A DNA stretch of 12,114 nt, taken from contig MSJH02000180.1 in assembly GCA_001931875.2 (NCBI GenBank), positions 1-12,114 on the forward strand, given 5' to 3'. Of the stretch, positions 1-9,518 are shown in pieces (the stretch's first letter is position 1; each line of letters starts with the position of its first letter). The notes below the pieces were generated by a model. That model saw only the letters and a list, made by a program, of their open reading frames with translations. It was not told where the DNA came from and ran no database searches. The position numbers and the translations under genes were made by a program. The DNA comes from Byssochlamys sp. IMV 00236. Taxonomy: Eukaryota; Ascomycota; Eurotiomycetes; Eurotiales; Thermoascaceae.

Positions 1-1108
<1,108 letters not shown>

Positions 1109-1249
1109 TTTTTATGAAAAAGAGAGAGAGAAAGAGAAAGGCACGATTGTCTTTAAGCTTAATTGTTTTATGCTCCCCTTAACGAATCATTCTCCGCCAT
1201 TTGAAAAATTTTCTCTCTAAAATGATGTGGCTTTTTTATTAACAAAAAT
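1109..1249 (-). promoter_or_regulatory. Very short Hsp70 promoter/5' leader, overlapping the 3' end of the DAHP synthase unit
   Basis: Only 141 bp separate the Hsp70 start codon from the stop codon of the upstream, same-strand DAHP synthase gene, so the core promoter and the upstream terminator share this stretch. A stress-response-element-like core (CCCCT on plus, AGGGG on the transcribed minus strand) lies at 1175-1179. I see no perfect nGAAnnTTCn heat-shock element here; GAATCATTC (gap of 3) and GAA-5nt-TTC occur but are imperfect. An AG-rich tract precedes the start codon on the plus strand. More distal elements could sit inside the DAHP synthase gene. Confidence 0.45.
1235..1240 (-). terminator. 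AATAAA poly(A) signal of DAHP synthase
   Basis: AATAAA on the minus strand, 9 nt after the DAHP synthase stop codon. It lies inside the presumed Hsp70 promoter, so the two transcription units nearly abut. Confidence 0.4.
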
Positions 1250-2786
<1,537 letters not shown>

Positions 2787-2862
2787 TGTCAGAGTAAATA
2801 AAGAAAGGGAAAAAAGCGCTGAACGTTGCGGGATGAAGCTTTTTTTTTTTTCTGAACAGTTC

Positions 2863-2869
2863 TGACTCA
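2863..2869. promoter_or_regulatory. Gcn4/CpcA-type site TGACTCA upstream of DAHP synthase
   Basis: A perfect TGACTCA (TGASTCA consensus of fungal general amino-acid control bZIP factors) lies 77 bp upstream of the DAHP synthase start codon, next to a 15-nt T-rich tract (about 2840-2851). Yeast ARO3 and ARO4 are known Gcn4 targets, so site and position fit amino-acid starvation control. Function is inferred from motif and place only. Confidence 0.55.
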
Positions 2870-3946
2870 CAATGTATTGTGCAGCGTTTTCAGAGTTGAC
2901 TGGCCCTTTGTTGTAAAATTATTGGATCTGAGATTAAATGGATTTTGTGAATCCATGTATACCGCTTTTCTCACATGTCAATGAAACAAACACTGCACAT
3001 CGAGATTCGTGTTCAAAGCATATGTGACGAGAATAAGCATACGTGTAGGAAATAACATACACCCTTTACCAAAATGTTGTCACACTTTCAAGTTAAGCAT
3101 ATCCAATTGACATAATAAATGTCCGCCAAATCAGGTCAAACCTTTCAGTACAAAGTGAATGAATAATAGAAATCATGTTTAAACAAGCAACAAGCTCTTT
3201 TTATAAGTACGGTAAGTTGTTGTTGCTATGGTTACTACATCTGGATAATAGCTTATTCTTTGTAATATAACTAAATTCATGAGAGTTGCTTGTTCTGTAT
3301 AAATGTGGCTTACAGCTGTGTCACTACACTTTGTTCAATAGTACTAACTATATGAAAATAACAAGTGCCCTTTATCTTCTTATTCCAACATAGAATTGCA
3401 CTATTCATATATGCAATCACGATCCTCCTTTCTCTTTTTTCTCTTTTTTTTTTTTTTTAAAAAAGATGATTTCTTAGATATCTTGTGTACCTATTCATGC
3501 AACTCTGTACCATATCTGTATTACCTCACTGAATGAGTAGTAGTAAGAAAGTATTTGAACAATCAATTAAAGCACGTCTTATTCCTAAAATGATGTAAAC
3601 TAATTACTTTTGATAATCAGCGATTTTACAGATAAAGTGATATAAAGAAGCAAAGTCCTTTGTTTATGATATCATTTCAAATGTGCTTCCCTATGATATG
3701 TTCATCAAGGCGTGTCATTGTTTATGGATGTATTGTTATTATTAAACTGCCCCCAAACATGCTTCTCTTGACTGTCTTGGGCAACTCCTAACCTGTTACT
3801 CCTTTCAATTGTAGATCCGTGTAACAGCTCCATGATCCTTGACGATCTTGTAAAGAAATGTGAGAAGTTGCTTAACTAGAAGGCAATCATTACATTGTTT
3901 ATAGGCAGTAAAGAGAAGAAGAAAGGCATTACTATATGCTGTAGGC

Positions 3947-3952
3947 TTTATT
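3947..3952 (-). terminator. AATAAA poly(A) signal of glucosamine-6-phosphate deaminase
   Basis: AATAAA on the minus strand, about 67 nt beyond the stop codon at 4019, a normal spacing for a fungal 3' end. Confidence 0.45.
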
Positions 3953-4018
3953 AGAGAAAAGGGGATATAGAATATACAAATTAAGAAGAAGGGATAATAG
4001 ACTATGGCACAAATGGGT

Positions 4019-4044
4019 TTATGAATCAGAAGCTTGGATCATGC

Positions 4045-4081
<37 letters not shown>

Positions 4082-5444
4082 GCTACTACTACTACTTCTA
4101 CTACTAGTACTGCTATTACTGCTACCAGCAATAGAGTTGTTGCTGTTGTTATTGTTATTATTATTACTACTGCTACTGCTATCGATGCGTCTCTTTTTTG
4201 AACTTGAAGGATAGATTTTTGGTAATTCTAATTCTTCATCTTCCTCTTCTTCATCATTGGGAGATAGCTCACCGTTCAATAGCTTTCTTACCATCATTTC
4301 TCTTGTCAGTCTAACAGAACGCTGTATTTTCTTTGGTGACAACAACTCGCCCTGTAAGCCTAAATTCTCTTGTCCAATAAGTGATTGATGAACATGCTCA
4401 ATTGATTTGAAGTATTTAACCGTCTATATGATTGATGTAAGGATCAGTTTATATAGATAAAATGTATGTACATACCTTCACATGTAATTCTAATGTAGCA
4501 TCTTCATCACACACAATAAGACCCTTTGGGTGCATTTGTATGGCTGATACTGTCCACATATGGTTGATACCCTCTTCTACGCATTTTGCCAGTGCAATGC
4601 TATATGGAACCATGTTTCAGTTACACCATATTGTCTTTTTTTATGCACTCTCACCTTCTGTGTGCACCAGTGATGATGATACAGACTTCACGAGCATCCA
4701 TGACAGTACTAGGAGAGACAAGAGTATAAGTAACAAGCAATGACTTCCAGACATACACTTACGCTACACCCACAGTTAATGCTAGTTTTGGCACTTTTGT
4801 AATATCGCCTTCAAAAAACCTTGCATTGGCAATAATAGTTTCATAAGCCAATGTCTTGACACGGGTCCGAGAGGTTAATGAAGAACCGGGCTCGTTAAAC
4901 GCAATATGACCATCAGGGCCAATACCACCAATGAATAATTCAATACCACCATACTTTGCTATCTCTGCTTCATATCTTGCGCATTCAGCTTCTAAATCAG
5001 GAGCATTACCGTTTAAAAAATTTATGTTCTCTAGTGGAATATCGATGTGTTGAAATAGGTTTGTCCACATGAATGAATAATAAGACTGTTTATGTGAACT
5101 AGAGAATATCATCCCATATATTAGGTGTGAAATTCAAAATGATAATACAACTTACCGTGGTATACCCACGTATTCGTCCATATTAAAGGTAACAACGTGT
5201 TTGAAAGAGAGTTTTCCTTCTTTATAGAATTCGACTAGACGTTTATATGTACTCAGTGGTGAAGATCCTGTAGGTAAACCCAAAACAAATGGTCTTGATT
5301 TAGTAGGTCCAAATTGATTGATACGTTCTTTGATATAGTGAGCTAATAGGAGATGATAAGCTTTACATACAATAAAAGAGTATCAATAAACTTACCAACC
5401 CACTCGGATACAGCATCGTAATCATTTCTGATAATGAGTCTCAT
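4019..5444 (-). CDS. NAG1: Glucosamine-6-phosphate deaminase/isomerase with a long low-complexity C-terminal tail
   Basis: Converts glucosamine-6-phosphate to fructose-6-phosphate and ammonia, the last step of amino-sugar (chitin/GlcNAc) catabolism in the cytosol. Six minus-strand exons: 5396-5444, 5156-5342, 4763-5098, 4655-4708, 4476-4599, 4019-4423; introns 52-57 nt. They total 1155 nt, 384 aa. Catalytic residues fall at the E. coli NagB numbers: Asp72 in FNMDEY, and Asp141, His143 and Glu148 in [25 protein letters not shown] (about 38-50) is the phosphate-binding loop. The start gives [16 protein letters not shown], typical of the family. Residues 1 to ~268 match the whole 266-280-aa enzyme. 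The last exon then adds ~115 residues: a basic/helical part (about 278-300), an acidic stretch (308-316), a KKRR cluster (326-329), Ser/Asn-rich sequence and a run of 12 Asn (365-376). The catalytic call is firm; the role of the tail is unknown. It is divergent from TOM22. Confidence 0.95.
4046..4081. repeat. (ATT)12 trinucleotide tract encoding poly-Asn
   Basis: Twelve perfect ATT units on plus, read as AAT (Asn) on minus in the deaminase tail (residues 365-376). It is followed by interrupted ACT/ATT/GTT units up to about 4175, encoding Ser and Asn runs. Pure units suggest a slippage-prone, length-variable microsatellite. Confidence 0.9.
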
Positions 5445-5825
5445 TTTGTTTAAAAATGAAAAAATATAAAAAAAAAGAAAGGGAAAAAAGTGTGTGTATA
5501 TATGTGTGCGTGTGTGTGTGTGGTTTTATATATTTTATTCATCCCGCGGAAAGAAAAAAGTGAAAGACTCAAATCAATTGTAACACGGATTCACTCGCCA
5601 GAATACACCTCTTTAAGCCTCATGTGTTCGTTTACGTCAACATTATCCATACTTTGTTATATTATTATTATTCATGGATTCTACAAGTTTTTTTAAAATA
5701 TAAATGAAACACACGAAAATAAAATATAGCTGAGAACAAGGACCCTCCAGACACACATACACTAAAAAAATTTTTTCGTCTTTTTCTCTTTTTCTTTTCT
5801 TTTCTCACTTTTCAAACAAGAAAAC
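5445..5825. promoter_or_regulatory. Divergent promoter region between the deaminase and TOM22
   Basis: 381 bp between two start codons on opposite strands, so both promoters lie here. It holds an A-rich tract (5461-5490), a GT microsatellite (5490-5522) and a long pyrimidine-rich (CT) stretch at about 5767-5812 just before the TOM22 start codon, as is common in fungal promoters and leaders. No specific factor site was recognised. Confidence 0.5.
5490..5522. repeat. (GT)n microsatellite
   Basis: Imperfect TG/GT repeat with TATA and GC interruptions, within the divergent deaminase/TOM22 promoter. Confidence 0.8.
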
Positions 5826-6325
5826 ATGGTTAAATTAGAAGAAGTCTCTGCTGATCAATATGAACAAGTCGAAGTTTTAAGCGAAGAAGATTACTCTGAC
5901 TTTTCTGACGACGAATTTGACGATGAAGATGAATCCTTTATAGACAGAATTGCTGCTTTAAAGGATATTATCCCTCTTAAACACAGAAACAGAATTTCTT
6001 CAAGCGTTTCTACTCTAACATCCTGGGGAAAGACAGGCGCTACATTTGTTGGAAAGAGTGCTTGGGTTATCACGACTTCTATGTTCTTGTTGGTTTTACC
6101 CTTGGCTTTGGAAATCGAAAAAGAACAAGCCTTGATTGCTTATGAAAAGGAAGCAATGCAACAACAAGGAACACAACAGGTAAAGAGTGTATTTAATATG
6201 CATTAAGCACACGCTGATACATTTATTTTATTCAGATGCTTGGCTCTGGTAATGCATATGGTATGCCTCAACAACAACAGCAACAACAACAACAACAACA
6301 AACGATTAGACCCCCTGGTTTCTAA
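5826..6325 (+). CDS. TOM22: Mitochondrial import receptor subunit TOM22
   Basis: Central receptor/organiser of the TOM complex in the outer mitochondrial membrane; binds presequences and Tom20. Two exons, 5826-6179 and 6236-6325, with a 56-nt intron ending TTATTCAG; 147 aa (yeast Tom22 is 152). Layout matches the family: an acidic cytosolic domain (about 15-40, rich in Asp/Glu), a DRIAALKDIIP segment resembling the yeast VERIYALKDIVP region, then FVGKSAW and a single membrane span at about 78-96 with the conserved proline (LLVLPLAL), followed by a short intermembrane-space tail. Exon 2 alone encodes the end of that tail: MLGSGNAYGMP, 11 Gln (130-140) and TIRPPGF. Without splicing the frame would end early at 6204-6206. 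The start is the first ATG after a CT-rich leader. Confidence 0.93.
6269..6301 (+). repeat. (CAA/CAG)11 tract encoding poly-Gln in TOM22
   Basis: Eleven Gln codons, ten CAA and one CAG, in the intermembrane-space tail of TOM22. The near-pure CAA run suggests slippage-driven length variation. Confidence 0.9.
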
Positions 6326-6374
6326 GCTTAAATAAACCCTATGATTGAATGTATATTGCTTCATCCTTTGTACA

Positions 6375-6380
6375 AATAAA
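6375..6380 (+). terminator. AATAAA poly(A) signal of TOM22
   Basis: AATAAA about 50 nt after the TOM22 stop, with a second overlapping AATAAA at about 6382-6388. Confidence 0.45.
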
Positions 6381-6839
6381 ATAATAAAGACAATCTTGCT
6401 TTGACAGGGCTCGCAGGCTTGTTTATCTCCTTTAAAATTCAATCTCCGATTTCATTTTTTAAATAGTTTTTCTCTTTCTTTTATTTTTCTCTCTCTTTCT
6501 TTTATTTACCACGGAAAAGAATTAGTTTCTCTTTTACATAAAAAGAACAGCTCATTTTTAAACACTCTTCACAAGCTTCTTTATTAAATACTTCTTACCT
6601 TTTTACTTCTTTTTTAAACAAACAAGACCAACCCCCTTTTTCATTTCTGTTTTAAAGGCGTTTTAAGTGGTAATACATTAAACAACAAATGATTTAAAAA
6701 ATTACTAAAAATAAAAAATTCAATATAGAAAAAACGCCTACAAGGAAAAAGAGTAACAGCACTGGATAAAAACACCGTTCTCTTTCTTTACGCTTCAAGC
6801 ACCATCTTTTCCAAGGCCTCCAAGAAAAGGAATATAAAC

Positions 6840-6878
6840 AGTAGTAGTAGTAGTAGTAGTAGTAATAGTAATAGTAGT
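6840..6878 (+). repeat. AGT trinucleotide tract in the antizyme leader
   Basis: Eight AGT units followed by AAT/AGT variants, ending 11 nt before the antizyme start codon. It is non-coding as far as I can tell; in the antizyme frame it reads as tandem TAG stops, which closes that frame upstream of 6890. Confidence 0.85.
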
Positions 6879-6889
6879 GAAACAAGTCC

Positions 6890-7650
6890 ATGATTATCGC
6901 CAGTCCAGCTAAAAAGGAAATTTCTATTCCTTTACAACCTTTATCAACATCCTCTTCCTCCTCTTCCTCCTCTTCTTTATCATCATCATCATCAGTAGCA
7001 TCAAACTCAACAGTATCAAGCTTCCAAGATAAGGAAGAAGTCATTACTAATGCTACTACTACTGCTGCTGCTGCTACTGTTGATCATGTCACCGTTCATC
7101 CCCGTACGAGAGGTAAAAAAAAAAAAAAGAAAAAGAAAAACTATCAATAAGCAATTCTAACTTTCTATAAATATAGGTCAGAATGATATGATTACTCAAG
7201 TATTTGGTCAAGCCAGTTTATTTGATACTCAAGTAAATGACATTTTATCCATTACTACTTCTCTTTCAGGATCTACTGTGAATAAATCAATCAAAACCCT
7301 CACTTGCGAAGCTTTTATTCATAATGAAACTGTCTTTCTTAGTTCTCCATTTGTAGGTACAAATGCAGGCATATTGAACTGGGCGGATGGTGAATTTCAA
7401 TCATGGTACATGTATACTTTTCTCAAATTGGACTAAATACTAACTTTATATTCATAGTATCACCCATTTGATTGAACTCGCTGAGGAGAAGACAGGTTGC
7501 ACCGCTTTGATCGTAGCTATCGATCGTCGTCTGTATAAAGAATCGTTAAGTACAGTTCTTCGTGCTTTCATGTACTTGGGATTCGAAATGGTTAGTCCTT
7601 CCGTTCATGGTCAAGAACCTGGTTATATTCTTGTAGGTTATGAACTTTAA
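6890..7650 (+). CDS. OAZ1: Ornithine decarboxylase antizyme, with ambiguous frame at intron 1
   Basis: Antizyme binds ornithine decarboxylase, blocks it, targets it to the proteasome and limits polyamine uptake. Exons: 6890-7112, 7177-7405, 7458-7650; introns 7113-7176 (CTAAC branch, TATAG acceptor) and 7406-7457 (TACTAAC branch, CATAG acceptor). With these junctions the reading is 214 aa. The C-terminal half carries the antizyme fold: CITHLIELAEEKTGC (151-165), IVAIDRR, then LRAFMYLGFEMVSP and a final GYILVGYEL, matching the animal pattern LLEFAEE...LLRAFSFLGFEIV...AYTFE. Residues about 20-75 are a Ser/Thr/Ala-rich low-complexity leader. Antizymes normally have two overlapping frames joined by a polyamine-induced +1 frameshift at a UGA. 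Here the canonical splice gives one open frame. Use of the next AG (7181) instead gives AGA GAA UGA U, ending a 75-codon first frame, and a +1 shift there restores the downstream frame. Homology is firm; exon junction 1 is not. Confidence 0.88.
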
Positions 7651-7699
7651 TTTTCCCTTTTTTCTTTTTTTCTCGTTATTCTCTCACACATATACTATA

Positions 7700-7705
7700 A
7701 ATAAA
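7700..7705 (+). terminator. AATAAA poly(A) signal of antizyme
   Basis: AATAAA 50 nt after the antizyme stop codon, preceded by a T-rich stretch. Confidence 0.4.
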
Positions 7706-7759
7706 CTATATTTTTCACGTCTTGTATGACGCATATCAATGACAGGTCATGAACCTTTC

Positions 7760-7783
7760 TTTTTTTTTTTTTTTTTTTTTTTT
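7760..7783. repeat. 24-nt poly-T tract
   Basis: Uninterrupted T24 on plus, between the antizyme poly(A) signal and the remnant at 7915. Confidence 0.9.
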
Positions 7784-7914
7784 AGAGCGTTGATAATACT
7801 CGTTTGCTGGGAATGGAAGATAAAGGTGATATATTAAAGGATCTTTTTATAAACAAGTCTTTTTATTTCCCCTTTAATTTCTTTATTATGTTCTTTTCTT
7901 CTGAGATGGGAATA

Positions 7915-8127
7915 CTATAGGGATTTAAGCCAATTTAGTGCATTAAGACAAGTGACCCCATCTTTCTTCCTTCCAATTCTGGCAATGATGTGATTGGAAG
8001 GCATATTTGTTCCAATCACTGTTACCTCCGTTCCAGGTTCCGATGAAGTGATAGTGTTTTCCGTAGCAGTGTTATTTGTCAAAGTAGTACTTTTCAAAAG
8101 TGTCAGACTTGCTGGATTAATGAACAT
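7915..8127 (-). pseudogene. Possible remnant or short ORF of unknown family
   Basis: A 70-codon minus-strand ORF ending in a segment that looks protein-like rather than random: EVTVIGTNMP, then IIARIGRKKDG, then LNALNWLKSL. The frame is closed by a TGA about 12 codons upstream of its ATG, and no splice site links it to a longer gene. I do not recognise the family. The first half (Thr/Asn/Ser-rich) is low complexity. It may be the 3' end of a decayed gene; it could also be chance. Confidence 0.25.
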
Positions 8128-8464
8128 ATTTTTCTTACTTGGTCTATTTTGGCATCATAGTCTATGTGATTGCAACTACTCTCGATAAATACGCCTTGTC
8201 AATGCCGGTTTGTTGATAGCTCTTGCTACTGACCACATCCTTTCTTTAATGTTGACATATGAAGCATATGTAATGAATTTTACAAGAGTAATATTTTCAA
8301 GTCTATAAGCAAGAAAAATACCACAGAACCATTTCTATGACTTTATGAAGCACTCAGAGTTTAGAATATGCAATGGCTGCATCGGCAAAAACATACTGCT
8401 TTGGATCAAATCAAGAAAGATTTTAATGGACAACAAATAAAACATAATATATACATATACAATT

Positions 8465-8470
8465 TTTATT
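8465..8470 (-). terminator. AATAAA poly(A) signal of the minus-strand secreted-protein gene
   Basis: AATAAA on minus, 5 nt after the stop codon at 8476; very close to the coding end, so a more distal signal near 8435-8445 may be the one used. Confidence 0.3.
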
Positions 8471-8475
8471 TACAA

Positions 8476-8964
8476 TTAGATTACGTGGAGAGCAACAGAA
8501 TCAACAGATTGTAAGTAAAAGTTCTTACGCTTTACTGCTAGAAGGAGTGATGTAGCATTACGTCCACTATAAGCACTGGCTGGAACCTTGAATGTGAACA
8601 CTCGATTACTGATTGGGCCACCTGCCAAGACAGGAGTTTTATCAAAGAAGAAGATAGAAACAGTCTCATTAGCCCCATAGTCTGCTTTCCTAAAGACCAC
8701 CTTGGCTTTCTGGCCGACATGCCAGGTCTGATTGGCTTTGGGATAAACGATATCACCAGAGTTACTGTTCTTATGACCACCTCCTGCGATATACATCTTG
8801 GCTATTTGCAAATCATCCATTTCTTCAGCTTTGGCACCGTTCAAAAAGGAAAGAGGAATTTTTGAGTCTTGTGTCTCTGTTGAGGTTTCTGGTTCCGATA
8901 ATGGCACACTGGCAACAGCCCAGATCAAGGCAAACAAGCAGATAACGGAAAAGTAAAGCTTCAT
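8476..8964 (-). CDS. Small secreted protein with a Kre9/Knh1-like beta-sandwich domain (paralog A)
   Basis: Intronless gene of 162 aa. Residues 1-20 form a signal peptide (MKLYF, then a hydrophobic core ending WAVAS). A linker of about 21-70 contains the motif AEEMDDLQIAKMYIA (46-60). Residues 71-162 are a compact domain starting DIVYPKANQTWHVGQ, with VSIFFFDKTPVLAGGPIS, FTFKVPASAY and ending LQSVDSVALHVI. The 'I.YP..N..W.VGQ..V.F...VSI' pattern resembles the Ser-Thr-rich/Kre9-Knh1 N-terminal domain of fungal cell-wall proteins (PF10342-like), but there is no Ser/Thr-rich stalk and no GPI signal, so it is probably freely secreted. Three N-glycosylation sequons are visible (NQT, NET, NAT). About 65% identical to 11479-11952 over the last 92 residues. 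The gene call is firm; the fold assignment is moderate and the function unknown. Confidence 0.85.
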   Translation of the reverse strand: MKLYFSVICLFALIWAVASVPLSEPETSTETQDSKIPLSFLNGAKAEEMDDLQIAKMYIAGGGHKNSNSGDIVYPKANQTWHVGQKAKVVFRKADYGANETVSIFFFDKTPVLAGGPISNRVFTFKVPASAYSGRNATSLLLAVKRKNFYLQSVDSVALHVI

Positions 8965-9263
8965 GATAATAAATAGAAGAGAAAGAGAGAGAGAGAATGT
9001 GGTTTTAAAAGGCTTGAGTTTTTGACTTTAAAAATAAAGAAAGGGTAGGAATCAATTGACAAAGAAAAACAAAAACAAGAGACATAGGAGGGTTTTTATA
9101 TTGTTAAGGCAACGGAGGATTCGTGCAGTGCTTTTTCAATTATCTTCCGCATGTATGAAACATATCAGATCAGATCAATCGATTCTGCTGCATTATTTTC
9201 TGCTTCACCGTTGTTTATTCGATAGGTAAAAAAAAAAAAAGAGAAACAAAAATGGTCCCTTGC

Positions 9264-9302
9264 ACCAACCCTAATGGTTCAAAATGAGACGATAGGGTTG
9301 GT
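9264..9302. repeat. 10-bp inverted repeat with 19-nt loop
   Basis: ACCAACCCTA (9264-9273) and TAGGGTTGGT (9293-9302) are perfect inverted copies. They could form a hairpin or be ends of a very small element; no flanking direct repeat was recognised. Confidence 0.6.
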
Positions 9303-9487
9303 CCTGTATCTTGTTTCGTTTTCTATTTGTTTGATCTACAGTCAACCTTGGATATATTAAATACTACAAACTTGGTTTATTTGTTACTACAACAATAATG
9401 ACAAGATAAAGTCATTGTTATGTCAGTTATTTCTGATCTCAAAGTAGAACATTGATAAGCATAGCCTCTGCTTTGCGGGTCCCCGTG

Positions 9488-9491
<4 letters not shown>

Positions 9492-9518
<27 letters not shown>
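9492..9518. repeat. 27-nt poly-T tract
   Basis: Uninterrupted T27 on plus, the longest clean homopolymer inside the window apart from the T-rich right end. Confidence 0.9.

Larger units (their letters stand above)
2787..4018. other. 1.2-kb interval between DAHP synthase promoter and the deaminase 3' end; no convincing gene
   Basis: AT-rich DNA holding the promoter of DAHP synthase (minus) at its left and the 3' flank of the deaminase (minus) at its right. A 7-bp inverted repeat, ATGGATT/AATCCAT, lies near 2938-2956. T tracts occur near 2841-2850 and 3445-3458. A possible tiny spliced plus-strand reading starts at 3175 (MFKQATSSFYKYG followed by a GTAAGT donor at 3212), but it has no recognisable continuation. 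I see no tRNA, rRNA or CRISPR. Confidence 0.5.
6326..6889 (+). promoter_or_regulatory. TOM22 3' flank, antizyme promoter and 5' leader with a probable leader intron
   Basis: After the TOM22 poly(A) signals comes a CT-rich stretch (about 6460-6510) and a T/A-rich leader with no ATG before 6689. A good intron is visible at 6670-6728: GTAATAC donor, ATTACTAAAAA branch region and CAATATAG acceptor (59 nt). It encloses the only upstream ATG, a two-codon reading ATG ATT TAA at 6689-6697. If it is spliced out, the first AUG of the mRNA is the antizyme start at 6890. An (AGT)8 tract lies at 6840-6863. The intron is a prediction from splice motifs only. Confidence 0.5.
7651..8475. other. Gene-poor interval: antizyme 3' flank, poly-T tract, coding-like remnants
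   Basis: It holds the antizyme 3' flank, a run of 24 T at 7760-7783, a minus-strand coding-like fragment (7915-8127, listed separately) and the 3' flank of the secreted-protein gene. On minus, about 8171-8236, a further short open stretch contains ERMWSVARAINKPALTRRIYRE before a stop; it could belong to the same decayed gene. No intact gene is visible. Confidence 0.45.

Noticed and set aside
3175..3470. Tiny spliced plus-strand gene: MFKQATSSFYKYG exon with a GTAAGT donor at 3212, then a hydrophobic exon after a TACTAAC branch site
   Set aside because: The second exon is mostly T-rich low complexity (poly-Phe/Leu), the implied intron is much longer than the others, and no family is recognisable. 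cDNA support would revive it.
3465..3533. Box C/D snoRNA-like pattern (GATGAT ... CTGA)
   Set aside because: Box C is imperfect (lacks RTGATGA) and there is no terminal stem; not supportable.
6729..6893. Open frame without ATG (Ser run from the AGT tract) ending CCA TGA across the antizyme start, considered as antizyme ORF1
   Set aside because: It has no ATG, and a +1 shift at its UGA leads to the wrong frame, which meets TAA at 6910. It cannot feed the antizyme core.
9260..9300. AACCCTAA as a telomere-like (TTAGGG) repeat
   Set aside because: Only a single unit on each arm of an inverted repeat, with no tandem array.
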